The position numbers were made by a program, and so were the translations under genes. Positions 1 to 7,161 of a stretch of 35,787 nt of DNA are shown one piece after another (the first letter of the stretch is position 1; the number at the start of each line of letters is the position of its first letter). This DNA comes from an uncultured Lachnospiraceae bacterium. GTDB lineage: Bacteria; Bacillota; Clostridia; Lachnospirales; Lachnospiraceae. The DNA is taken from positions 1-35,787 of the forward strand of contig CAMNGO010000003.1 in assembly GCA_946538445.1 (NCBI GenBank), in the 5' to 3' direction. Below the pieces are notes generated by a model. It was given only the letters and a program-made list of their open reading frames with translations. It was not told the DNA's origin and made no database searches.

Positions 1-865
1 TAATAATGGAGATAAAACTCTTCTGATTGCCTGTGAAGAGGGGGAGGAAGAGTATGAGGACCAGATACTCGCTGATTCCAACACAGCGATCGTTTATGTT
101 GATGAGGAGGAGGACCTGTCCGGAGAATACTTTCAGAACCTGATCGATACGCACCAGCCGGAACGGATTCTGATCGAACACAATGGTATGTGGTCCATCG
201 AGAAATTATGCCTGGCGATGGAGGGGACTCCCATGATGATCTATCAGACCATCGTTATGGTGAATGCCGAGACATTTGATCTGTATATGAATAATATGCG
301 GTCTCTGGCTGTAGAGATGTTCAAGATCGGTGAGATGGTCATCTTTAACCGGTGCACGAAAGATACTCCAAGGGCAACTTACCGGAGGAGTATCAAAGCG
401 GTGAACCGCCGTGCCCAGGTTCTGTTTGAATCCAGTGATGAAGACCTGGGTGAGGAGGATGAATCCCTTCCTTTTGATGTGGAAGGTGATGAAATCGTCC
501 TGGATGACGAGGATTTTGGAATATGGTTTGTGGATGCGGGGGAACGACCCGATGTCTACAGAGGGAAGACGATCACGATGAAGACAGTGGTTTTCAAGAG
601 TGTCCGTCTCCCGAAGGGAACTTTCGTCCCGGGAAGGCATGCCATGACTTGCTGTGCCGATGATATCCAGTTTATCGGTTATCTTTGCCACACCAATCAT
701 GCCAAGTCATCCAGCTTAAAAGCCATCAAGAATAAGATGTGGATCATGCTTACCGCCCAGATTCGATATGAGTACAATGACCAGTATGGGGAAGAAGGAC
801 CGGTACTGTATGCGACACGTATTGAGGCGGCAGAGAAGCCGGAAGATCCGCTGATCTATTTTTGA
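1..865 (+). CDS. CobW/P47K-type GTP-binding protein with YcgQ-like C-terminal domain (3' part only)
   Basis: The reading frame is open from base 2, so the gene begins upstream of the window; the first ATG inside it (188) is internal. The visible 287 residues lack the Walker A motif, which should lie upstream. The first ~150 residues read like the second half of a CobW/HypB/UreG-type G domain: PERILIEHNG, then VNAETFDLY, and EMVIFNRCTKD in the position of the NKxD-type base-recognition strand, here altered to NRCTKD. After an acidic linker, about the last 100 residues match the family of YcgQ/TIGR03943 proteins: VYRGKTI, a Cys-Cys pair in MTCCADD, a tryptophan in KMWIML and a terminal PLIYF. 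CobW proteins are metal-handling GTPases; YcgQ-like proteins accompany YcgR-type permeases. A metal-related role is inference; no partner permease is in the window. Confidence is good for the domain identity and low for function. Confidence 0.65.
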   Translation, partial: NNGDKTLLIACEEGEEEYEDQILADSNTAIVYVDEEEDLSGEYFQNLIDTHQPERILIEHNGMWSIEKLCLAMEGTPMMIYQTIVMVNAETFDLYMNNMRSLAVEMFKIGEMVIFNRCTKDTPRATYRRSIKAVNRRAQVLFESSDEDLGEEDESLPFDVEGDEIVLDDEDFGIWFVDAGERPDVYRGKTITMKTVVFKSVRLPKGTFVPGRHAMTCCADDIQFIGYLCHTNHAKSSSLKAIKNKMWIMLTAQIRYEYNDQYGEEGPVLYATRIEAAEKPEDPLIYF

Positions 866-908
866 TCTGCCCGGTTTTAATTGTAATGAAGTCGTAAGAT
901 TATGATTC

Positions 909-937
909 TTTACAAAGAAAAACAGATAGAGTATTCT
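909..937 (+). promoter_or_regulatory. Candidate sigma-A promoter for the lipoprotein gene
   Basis: TTTACA at 909-914 and TATTCT at 932-937 are separated by exactly 17 bases, in the AT-rich gap after the GTPase gene. Transcription would start near 944, about 80 bases before the lipoprotein start. A small hairpin (GGAGA and TCTCC, at about 981-985 and 994-998) lies in the resulting leader. No terminator was seen between 865 and 909, so read-through from the upstream gene is also possible. Confidence 0.4.
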
Positions 938-1024
938 CTTTTTATGAGGCTAAAGTGGGGTTATATCGCTTAATAATCGTGGAGAATGACCACTCTCCCG
1001 GTAAGCCTTGGAGGAGAAATATTC

Positions 1025-2173
1025 ATGAGTACACTGTACCAATGGAGAAAAGGCGGAGTCATATTAACAGCTGGTTTCCTTGCTGTTACTGCCTGTTCCT
1101 GTTCCAATGCCGGTGACAGCATATCGTCGAATGAGGCAAGCACCCAGATTGAGGAAGAGGTTCAGACGGAAGGGATTCAGATCGATGAAGAGCTGTCAGC
1201 CTATGTGGCAGATGGTGTGATTCTGCCGGAAGATTTCAATTTTATGATCTACCCTGTGGAAGCTCTTATGGTTGGGTCTTATACCCAGGGCCTTCCTTAT
1301 TATAATGTAGAGGATCAGGCAAAATCTTTCTGGTTTCCCATGGCGGTATTGTCTTCTCTGTTGGAAGAACATGGAGTTATGGGTAAATCATTAAATGATA
1401 ATTACTGCCTGTACAGTGAAGAAGAGATAGATTCCTTTGCAGCAGCTCTGTACAGTAACTTCGCATCCGGCAAGATGATGATGCCTGATACGGCGGATGG
1501 GGAACCTTATGTCGTTTACCACGAAGAGTCAGATCAATATGCCATGTTGAATGGCAATATCGGAGATCTGGGCATACGGATTACGGACTGCCGGGCCTCC
1601 GATTCCGGCTATATGATAGAGACGGAATTACTTAATCTGGAATCAGGAGAAGAAATCACAGAATACCAGGTTTCCATAGTGCCGCAGAACAAATCTGCCG
1701 GTGATGGGCTCTTTGCTTATTCCGTCAGTGGGTTGACGGAGATAACAGATGGCGTGGAAGATACGAAAAATGAGGAGGCACAGCTGAACTCCGAATCTTC
1801 GGTTCTTAAGACGGATCAGGGGAAGGATTTGACAGCCGCTGCAGACAAAGGGAAAAAGGAAAAACAAAAAGAATCTTCCGATACTGTGGATTCGAAACAG
1901 GAAGAGGCGAAATCCGAGGAAGTGATCCCGGATCAGACGGATTCCGAAGAGAGAATCCAGGAGGCGGATGCCATGAACCTTGCAAGGAGTTTTATTGGGG
2001 AGGAATATACCCTTACTTATAAACAGATGATCACTCTTTCTGACTGTGAATACTATGACTTCTCACTGGAGGGAAGTGAGTTCGGCTCCACAGATGTTTT
2101 AGTCAGTGTGGATGGATCCGATATCCTCACCGGTGTACAGAACATGGATGGTTCATGGACTTTGGATCCCTGA
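1025..2173 (+). CDS. Secreted lipoprotein of unknown function
   Basis: This encodes 382 residues. ATG 1025 is chosen over the in-frame ATG 986 because GGAGGAG at 1010-1016 sits 8 bases before it and the resulting protein starts directly with a lipoprotein signal: basic MSTLYQWRKGG, a hydrophobic stretch and the lipobox VTAC with the lipidated cysteine at residue 24. The mature protein begins with an acidic Ser/Glu-rich stretch, followed by a folded-looking region of about 170 residues with many aromatics (FMIYPVEAL, KSFWFPMAVL). Next comes a Lys/Glu/Asp-rich low-complexity linker encoded around 1750-1960. A C-terminal module of about 65 residues begins ADAMNLARSF and contains YYDFSLEG and DVLVSVDGS, which looks PepSY-like in pattern, though this is weak. 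I do not recognise the family. Its membrane-anchored location is well supported. It appears monocistronic, ended by the terminator at 2234-2275. Confidence 0.7.
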   Translation: MSTLYQWRKGGVILTAGFLAVTACSCSNAGDSISSNEASTQIEEEVQTEGIQIDEELSAYVADGVILPEDFNFMIYPVEALMVGSYTQGLPYYNVEDQAKSFWFPMAVLSSLLEEHGVMGKSLNDNYCLYSEEEIDSFAAALYSNFASGKMMMPDTADGEPYVVYHEESDQYAMLNGNIGDLGIRITDCRASDSGYMIETELLNLESGEEITEYQVSIVPQNKSAGDGLFAYSVSGLTEITDGVEDTKNEEAQLNSESSVLKTDQGKDLTAAADKGKKEKQKESSDTVDSKQEEAKSEEVIPDQTDSEERIQEADAMNLARSFIGEEYTLTYKQMITLSDCEYYDFSLEGSEFGSTDVLVSVDGSDILTGVQNMDGSWTLDP

Positions 2174-2233
2174 GTATAAAGACCATACAAAAGAGTGAAA
2201 TATAATCATTAAACAGCATATAATTAGATCAAA

Positions 2234-2275
2234 GACAGAATTCCTGACTGCATCAAAGGAATTCTGTTTTTTTTT
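2234..2275 (+). terminator. Intrinsic terminator after the lipoprotein gene
   Basis: CAGAATTCCT (2236-2245) and AGGAATTCTG (2257-2266) form a perfect 10-bp stem with an 11-base loop, followed by nine T residues (2267-2275). Confidence 0.9.
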
Positions 2276-2556
2276 ATGAAAATGGTCTGATATCATATTT
2301 CTTAACAATGAAGTGATGGAAACACTGACAAATTACAGTAAAATATTCATCCAGGCTATAGAGTTTTTATCAATTATTTGCCGGTATTATCAACTTTTTA
2401 CGGTATACTGTGAAAACCAACAAAAACTAAAGATACATTTTGGTAAAAAGTAAGATAAAAAAATGTCATACTGTAAATTTTTTACATTTTCAGGAAGGAA
2501 TATATAAAAAAATCAACAAGAAAAGACAGTGTCTATAGTAAAAAACACAGAATAAA
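2276..2556. other. AT-rich non-coding stretch upstream of lctP
   Basis: About 280 very AT-rich bases lie between the lipoprotein terminator and the first lctP operator. I see no open reading frame with a ribosome binding site. There are scattered short A/T inverted repeats, for example GTAAA and TTTAC near 2475-2487, but nothing I can assign. Confidence 0.5.
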
Positions 2557-2567
2557 TGGGTAACCCA
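2557..2567. promoter_or_regulatory. Upstream operator candidate (O1) of the lactate operon
   Basis: TGGGTAACCCA is a perfect palindrome with one central base. The identical 11 bases recur at 2673-2683, 116 bp away. The GGT/ACC core separated by one base fits the GTnnAC-like operators of FadR-subfamily GntR proteins. It lies about 100 bp upstream of the predicted lctP transcription start. The likely binder is the GntR regulator encoded at 5951-6667; this is inference from position. Confidence 0.65.
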
Positions 2568-2631
2568 ATTATAAAATGATGACAAATATACTTGAGAAAA
2601 CAGTTGAAGTTGCCGAAATAAATTTTGATTA

Positions 2632-2660
2632 TTGCATAATTATCTGAAAATTAATATAAT
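2632..2660 (+). promoter_or_regulatory. lctP promoter
   Basis: TTGCAT at 2632-2637, a 17-base spacer and a consensus TATAAT at 2655-2660. The start point is expected near 2667, immediately before the downstream operator, so a protein bound there would block initiation or promoter escape. Confidence 0.7.
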
Positions 2661-2672
2661 AAAAGCAGAAAA

Positions 2673-2683
2673 TGGGTAACCCA
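2673..2683. promoter_or_regulatory. Downstream operator candidate (O2) of the lactate operon
   Basis: This is the second exact copy of TGGGTAACCCA, located at about +6 to +16 relative to the predicted lctP start. With the copy at 2557-2567 it brackets the promoter, an arrangement suited to repression by DNA looping. Confidence 0.65.
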
Positions 2684-2732
2684 AAAAACTGTATCAACTA
2701 CTTACACATCATTTAACATCGGAGGTTTTGAA

Positions 2733-4289
2733 ATGTTATTTGTAAAATTTTTATTGGCAATGATCCCCATCCTCTGGCTGATCATCGCTCTCAGTATCCT
2801 GAAGATTCCGGGACATAAGGCATGTATCATCGCCTTGGTCATCACTGCGGTTTTGTCCATCGGATATTGGAAATTGAGCGTGATCAATACTGTCACAGGA
2901 GCTCTGGAAGGTGTCCTTAATGCATTATGGCCCATCTGTCTGGTAATCATTGCAGCTTTGTTTACTTATAATCTTACCTTGAAGACCGGTGCCATGGAAA
3001 CGATTAAAAAGATGCTTGCCGGTGTGTCCACTGACAAACGAATCCTTCTTCTTATCATCGGATGGGGATTCGGTAACTTCATGGAAGGTATGGCCGGATT
3101 CGGTACAGCTGTTGCGATTCCTGCATCCATGCTGGTAGCTGTCGGACTGGATCCCATGGGTTCTGTTCTGGCCTGCTTCTGTGCCAACACAACACCCACA
3201 GCTTTCGGTTCTGTCGGTGTTCCGACCACCACTTTGGCAACCGTTACAAACCTGGACGTGCTGCCCCTGTCAGGAGACGTTGCCACGATTCAGCTTATTT
3301 TAACTCTGCTTTCCCCGTTTATCATGGTAATCATCATTGGTAAAGGCCTTAAAGCTCTGAAGGGAATGATTCCATTTACTGTAGTAGCTTCCCTTTCCTT
3401 CGTGGTTCCATGGTTCTTTGCAGCCAAGGTGCTGGGATGTGAACTTCCGGATATCATCGGATCTATCATCTCCCTGGTTATTATGGTACTGGCAGCAAGG
3501 ATATTAGGACCTAAGGGTGACACAGAGTATTCCATCGTACTCGATCAGAAAGAGGAAAGCAGCATTACGGCTAAGGAAGGTATCGTTGCCTGGAGCCCCT
3601 TCATTCTGATCTTTATCCTGCTGATGATTACATCCAAACTTTGCCCGCCGATTCAGAACGCCATCGCTGGCATCAAGTCCAACGTCATCGTATATGCTGA
3701 CAAAGAGGTGGGTGCTACCCTTGGATTCAGCTGGGTCAACACTCCCGGTGTCATGATCTTTATCGCTGCCATCATCGGCGGACTGATCCAGAAGGCAACC
3801 TTCGCAGATATGGCCAGTGTATTAGGAGCTACTTTAAAAACCTACTGGAAGACCATCGTAACCATCTGTTCTGTTGTGGCGGTGGCCAAGGTTATGGGTT
3901 ACAGCGGAATGACACAGGATATCGCCAACTTCCTGGTTGCTGTGACCGGACCGATCCATATCTATCCGTTGATCTCCCCGCTGATCGGAGCAATCGGAGC
4001 CTTCGTAACCGGTTCCGGTACTTCCACCTGCGTATTGTTCGGACCATTGCAGGCATCCACTGCAGCACAGCTTGGATTAAGCCCCTCCTGGATCGCAGCT
4101 GCCAATGTTATGGGAGCCGGCATCGGTAAGATGATTAGCCCGCAGGGTATCGCCATCGGAGCCGGAGCCATCAGCATGGTGGGAAAAGAAAGCGAGATTT
4201 TAAGCTCAGTATTTAAATACTTTATCCTTTATGTGGTTATTGCCGGAATCGTTTGTTTCGCCGGTACCATGATGGGATTTGGAGCATAA
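2733..4289 (+). CDS. lctP: Lactate permease, LctP family
   Basis: This is a 518-residue polytopic membrane protein of the L-lactate permease family (lactate/glycolate proton symporters in the cytoplasmic membrane). It shows multiple hydrophobic segments and the family's conserved loops: NFMEGMAGFGTAVAIP near residue 112, FCANTTPTAFGSVGVP, and in the C-terminal half GSGTSTCVLFGPLQ and KMISPQGIAIG. Length is close to the family norm (roughly 500-560). The start is set by AGGAGGT-like GGAGGTTT at 2721-2728, four bases before ATG 2733, the first in-frame start. It is the first gene of a unit with the FAD-linked oxidase 88 bp downstream, with no terminator between them. The promoter at 2632-2660 and paired operators upstream suggest repression relieved by lactate or a related acid. 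The substrate (L- or D-lactate, or glycolate) cannot be settled from sequence. Confidence 0.92.
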   Translation: MLFVKFLLAMIPILWLIIALSILKIPGHKACIIALVITAVLSIGYWKLSVINTVTGALEGVLNALWPICLVIIAALFTYNLTLKTGAMETIKKMLAGVSTDKRILLLIIGWGFGNFMEGMAGFGTAVAIPASMLVAVGLDPMGSVLACFCANTTPTAFGSVGVPTTTLATVTNLDVLPLSGDVATIQLILTLLSPFIMVIIIGKGLKALKGMIPFTVVASLSFVVPWFFAAKVLGCELPDIIGSIISLVIMVLAARILGPKGDTEYSIVLDQKEESSITAKEGIVAWSPFILIFILLMITSKLCPPIQNAIAGIKSNVIVYADKEVGATLGFSWVNTPGVMIFIAAIIGGLIQKATFADMASVLGATLKTYWKTIVTICSVVAVAKVMGYSGMTQDIANFLVAVTGPIHIYPLISPLIGAIGAFVTGSGTSTCVLFGPLQASTAAQLGLSPSWIAAANVMGAGIGKMISPQGIAIGAGAISMVGKESEILSSVFKYFILYVVIAGIVCFAGTMMGFGA

Positions 4290-4377
4290 GAAACCCAACA
4301 AATCAGAAAAAAAGAGATTCATTATTAATTAAAATCAAAATAGACGATCATATAACTATTTTAAGGGAGGTAGAGCA

Positions 4378-5790
4378 ATGAACTACAATCAAGTAACACC
4401 TGAAATTATCGATCAGATTAAGGCAGCTGCCCAGTTCGTTTATACCGGAGCTGATATCAACCCGGATTATGCCAAGGACGAGATGCCAATCTATGGAACA
4501 CGCATGCCTGACGTTGCAGTACAGGCAACATCCACTGAAGAAGTGGCTGCAGTCATGAAGATTTGCTACGACAACAATATCCCTGTTACTCCTCGTGGAG
4601 CAGGTACCGGCCTTGCAGGTGGCGCAGTTCCGCTGTGTGGCGGCGTCCTGATTGATACCATGAAGATGAACAAGATCCTCGGCTATGATATGGAGAACTT
4701 TGTTGTAAATATCCAGGCCGGTGTAATCTTAAATGATCTGGCAGAAGATTGTCTGTCCAAAGGGATGATGTATCCTCCGGATCCGGGTGAAAAATTTGCT
4801 TGCGTTGGTGGAAACGTAGCTACAAATGCCGGTGGTATGAGAGCTGTAAAATATGGCGCTACCCGTGATTATGTAAGAGCTATGACTGTTGTTCTTCCGA
4901 CCGGTGAAATCACACATCTGGGCGCAACCGTATCCAAGACATCTTCCGGTTACTCCTTATTGAACCTCATGATCGGATCCGAAGGTACTCTTGGTATTAT
5001 CACAGAGCTTACTTTAAAGATTATTCCTGCACCGAAAGCTGCAGCTTCTATGATCATTCCTTTTGAGGATCTTAAGAGTGCTTTAAAACTTGTACCAATG
5101 ATCAAGACGAACTTCAATCCTCAGGCATGTGAGTTCATGGAGAGAGAGATCGTGCTTGCTTCCGAGCGCTTTATCGGAAAAGCTACCTTCCCCAAGACAG
5201 TGGATGGAGTGGAAGTCGGCGCATATCTTCTGGTTACTATCGATGGAAACTCCATGGATGAAGTATATGAAGTTGTAGAAAAAGCTGCCGAGATGGTACT
5301 GGAAGGCGGAGCTGTTGACGTTCTGATCGCAGATACACCGGATAAGATGAGAGATGCATGGGCAGCACGTTCCTCTTTCCTGGAGGCTATCCTGGAAGAG
5401 ACCAAGCTTCTTGATGAATGTGACGTTGTTGTTCCTGTGGACAAGATTGCCGATTATCTTGAGTTCGTAAATAAAACAGGAGAAGAATGTGAACTGATCA
5501 TCAAATCCTTTGGACATGCAGGAGACGGTAACCTTCATATCTATCAGTGCTCCAACGATCTGGAAGAAGAAGAGTTCAAGAAGAGAGTTGATAAATTCTT
5601 CGAGATCATCTACAAAGAAGCTACAGATTGTGGCGGACTTGTTTCCGGTGAGCACGGTATCGGTTCCGGTAAGGTGAAGTATCTCCTGGAATCCGTTGGC
5701 GAAACCAACATGAAGATCATGGAAGGAATCAAACGTGTATTTGATCCTAAGATGATCCTCAATCCGGGAAAAGTTTGCTATTTCCTGTAA
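4378..5790 (+). CDS. glcD: FAD-linked lactate/glycolate dehydrogenase, GlcD/LctD type
   Basis: This 470-residue flavoprotein belongs to the FAD-binding 4 / FAD-oxidase C family, which includes GlcD, D-lactate dehydrogenases and the LctD subunit of bifurcating lactate dehydrogenase. The N-terminal PCMH-type FAD domain carries TPRGAGTGLAGGAVP and later GGNVATNAGGMRAVKYG and GSEGTLGIITE. The C-terminal domain carries FGHAGDGNLHIYQC and LVSGEHGIGSGK, whose His residues belong to the metal/substrate region of the family. GGGAGGTAG-like AAGGGAGGT precedes ATG 4378. It is co-transcribed with lctP, so it most likely oxidises the lactate imported by that permease to pyruvate. No EtfA/EtfB and no GlcE/GlcF-type subunits are next to it, so the electron acceptor is unclear. 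The family is certain; stereospecificity and bifurcation are not shown. Confidence 0.85.
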   Translation: MNYNQVTPEIIDQIKAAAQFVYTGADINPDYAKDEMPIYGTRMPDVAVQATSTEEVAAVMKICYDNNIPVTPRGAGTGLAGGAVPLCGGVLIDTMKMNKILGYDMENFVVNIQAGVILNDLAEDCLSKGMMYPPDPGEKFACVGGNVATNAGGMRAVKYGATRDYVRAMTVVLPTGEITHLGATVSKTSSGYSLLNLMIGSEGTLGIITELTLKIIPAPKAAASMIIPFEDLKSALKLVPMIKTNFNPQACEFMEREIVLASERFIGKATFPKTVDGVEVGAYLLVTIDGNSMDEVYEVVEKAAEMVLEGGAVDVLIADTPDKMRDAWAARSSFLEAILEETKLLDECDVVVPVDKIADYLEFVNKTGEECELIIKSFGHAGDGNLHIYQCSNDLEEEEFKKRVDKFFEIIYKEATDCGGLVSGEHGIGSGKVKYLLESVGETNMKIMEGIKRVFDPKMILNPGKVCYFL

Positions 5791-5840
5791 TCTAAGTTAC
5801 TGTTTTAAAAAAGATTTTCCGTATAATACCTTAAAAAATA

Positions 5841-5880
5841 AAAAAGGAGGGGCTGCCATATGGTAGCTCTTTCCTTTTAT
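5841..5880 (+). terminator. Terminator after the lactate operon
   Basis: GCTGCC (5852-5857) and GGTAGC (5862-5867) pair around the loop ATAT, and flanking purine (AAAAAAGGAGGG-like) and pyrimidine (TCTTTCCTTTT-like) arms extend the stem with G-U pairs and one bulge. The 3' arm ends in a T-run. The A-rich 5' side could make it work in both directions. Confidence 0.65.
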
Positions 5881-5890
5881 ATTAGCATTA

Positions 5891-5899
5891 TGATATAAT
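5891..5899 (+). promoter_or_regulatory. Extended -10 promoter of the GntR gene
   Basis: TGATATAAT (TGn followed by a consensus TATAAT at 5894-5899) sits just after the lactate-operon terminator. The -35 region is poor (TTCCTT at the right spacing), as is common for extended -10 promoters. No TGGGTAACCCA-type site is seen here, so the regulator appears to be transcribed independently of its presumed operators. Confidence 0.45.
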
Positions 5900-5950
5900 A
5901 TATATTAAGAAATGTGCCTGCTATGAGCAATAAGAAATGGATGGTGTCGG

Positions 5951-6667
5951 ATGAATCAGTTATCTGAAAATATGGACAGGGAAATACACGGGAACACGAA
6001 AACATATGAATATGTCTTCCAATACTTTTCGGATCAGATCTTCTCCGGAAAGATGAAGATCGGAGATAAGATCCGGCCGGAGCGCGAGATTGCGGAAAAA
6101 CTGGGTGTGAGCAGAAACTCCATCCGGGAAGTCATGCATATGTTTGAAATCAACGGCCTGATCGAATGTGTTCAGGGCAGTGGGAATTATGTGCGATGTA
6201 ACCCCCAGGAATATATGACTGTATTTGCCCATATGATCATAACCTTGATGGATATCGGATATGAAGAGATTTTGTATATCCGTATCGGGTTCGAGCTGGT
6301 GGCATTACGGCAGGCTATCACGAATGCCGGGGAAGAGGAGCTGGAGCAAATCCATGAAGCCCTTCTGAATATGGAGAAAGCCCAGACCAGGGAAGAAAGC
6401 GTCTTCTGGGATCAGGAATTTCACAAAAGGCTGATAGAATCCTCCCATAACCGCATGTTGATCCTGTATTCTTCCATGATTCGGGAGATAACCAATCGCT
6501 TTATCTCAGATCTTCGTGTGAAGATCCTCTCCACCCAGGAAAAGTCTGATGAGCTGGGCAGGTCTCACTGGGGTATTTATGACGCCTTGGTCAACAAGGA
6601 TTACATATCAGGAAGTGTAGCCATGAACCGGCATTTTGAGATTGTAGGGAATGAATTGTTCTCCTGA
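5951..6667 (+). CDS. GntR-family transcriptional regulator, FadR subfamily
   Basis: This 238-residue DNA-binding protein has an N-terminal winged helix-turn-helix (about residues 15-85, with RPEREIAEKLGVSRNSIRE as the recognition region, then a wing GSGNYV). The C-terminal all-helical FCD ligand domain shows the usual metal-binding set: Asp and His in DQEFHKRL, His in SHWGIYDAL and His in AMNRHFEI. Such regulators (LldR, PdhR, GlcC) sense organic acids. Its position immediately after lctP-glcD and the two perfect palindromes at the lctP promoter make it the likely lactate-responsive repressor of that unit. ATG 5951 has only a weak ribosome binding site (GGATGGTG region), and the upstream ATG 5941 is out of frame. 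The family is certain; the ligand and operator are inference. Confidence 0.88.
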   Translation: MNQLSENMDREIHGNTKTYEYVFQYFSDQIFSGKMKIGDKIRPEREIAEKLGVSRNSIREVMHMFEINGLIECVQGSGNYVRCNPQEYMTVFAHMIITLMDIGYEEILYIRIGFELVALRQAITNAGEEELEQIHEALLNMEKAQTREESVFWDQEFHKRLIESSHNRMLILYSSMIREITNRFISDLRVKILSTQEKSDELGRSHWGIYDALVNKDYISGSVAMNRHFEIVGNELFS

Positions 6668-6844
6668 ATCATTGCAGGGCTTCCAATAGTAATTACGATT
6701 TTTATGGCTGCAAAAAAATGTCTGAAAATTTAAAAATCAAGTAATATTTTTTGAGAATCTCATTTTTGTAAAAAGTGACGAAATTATCCGGGCAATTGGG
6801 GATAACTCCCAGTTTTTCCTCCAGAAAGTGGAAAACCCCCTGAT
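6668..6844. other. Non-coding AT-rich stretch upstream of hpf
   Basis: No credible gene. A possible hairpin runs from 6798 to 6839: outer GGGG (6798-6801) with CCCC (6836-6839), and inner TTTTCC (6814-6819) with GGAAAA (6830-6835). No clear terminator follows the GntR gene. The opposite-strand frame across this region has no family resemblance and runs through the hpf promoter. Confidence 0.4.
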
Positions 6845-6916
6845 CTATCCACACGAGAAAAGAGAAAAAAAGTGCTGAAAATGCGATTATCCACAAAGTT
6901 ATCCACTTTGTCCACA
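6845..6916 (+). promoter_or_regulatory. Cluster of DnaA-box-like sites
   Basis: Four 9-mers in the same orientation resemble the DnaA box TTATCCACA: CTATCCACA (6845-6853), a perfect TTATCCACA (6887-6895), TTATCCACT (6899-6907) and TTGTCCACA (6908-6916). The last three are packed within 30 bp. The site lies about 145 bp upstream of the hpf promoter and is not next to dnaA, dnaN or other oriC genes. It may titrate DnaA or regulate the flanking genes; the role is inference. Confidence 0.55.
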
Positions 6917-7059
6917 AATTAGTTAGTGGATGAAAACTCAGAATTCGTGTCAATGCAAAACATTTGTTTTGTTCATATTTAATTAAATTGTAATAATTTC
7001 CCCGGGGGAATTGACAGATAATCTGTAAAACAATTGTGAATTTGGATAGGAATTGTGAG

Positions 7060-7088
7060 TTGATTTGAATACCGATTCTTGCTATACT
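7060..7088 (+). promoter_or_regulatory. hpf promoter
   Basis: TTGATT at 7060-7065, a 17-base spacer and TATACT at 7083-7088. The start point should fall near 7095, at the 5' edge of the hairpin at 7093-7136. Just upstream, AATTGTGA occurs twice (7032-7039 and 7051-7058), 19 bp apart, possibly a regulator site. Confidence 0.7.
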
Positions 7089-7092
7089 GAGA

Positions 7093-7136
7093 TTGGAAGA
7101 TCCGATCGATTTGCCCGGGGGGCAGAGGTCTTCCAA
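7093..7136 (+). promoter_or_regulatory. Hairpin in the hpf 5' untranslated region
   Basis: TTGGAAGATC (7093-7102) pairs with GGTCTTCCAA (7127-7136), ten pairs including one G-U. An inner stem TGCCC/GGGCA (7112-7116 and 7120-7124) sits inside. It would form the very 5' end of the hpf transcript, 26 bases before the start codon. Hairpins upstream of raiA/hpf genes have been described in bacteria; whether this belongs to such a motif I cannot tell. Confidence 0.5.
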
Positions 7137-7161
7137 ATGTGTAAAAGAAGGAGTGTTGTAT

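Noticed and set aside
6702-7136. 144-codon minus-strand frame upstream of hpf
   Set aside because: It crosses the hpf promoter and DnaA-box cluster, has no ribosome binding site and is low-complexity; the DNA is better explained as regulatory.
7093-7161. N-terminal extension of HPF from TTG 7093
   Set aside because: It begins at the predicted transcription start and lies in the 5' hairpin; the HPF family starts at the ATG 7162 sequence.
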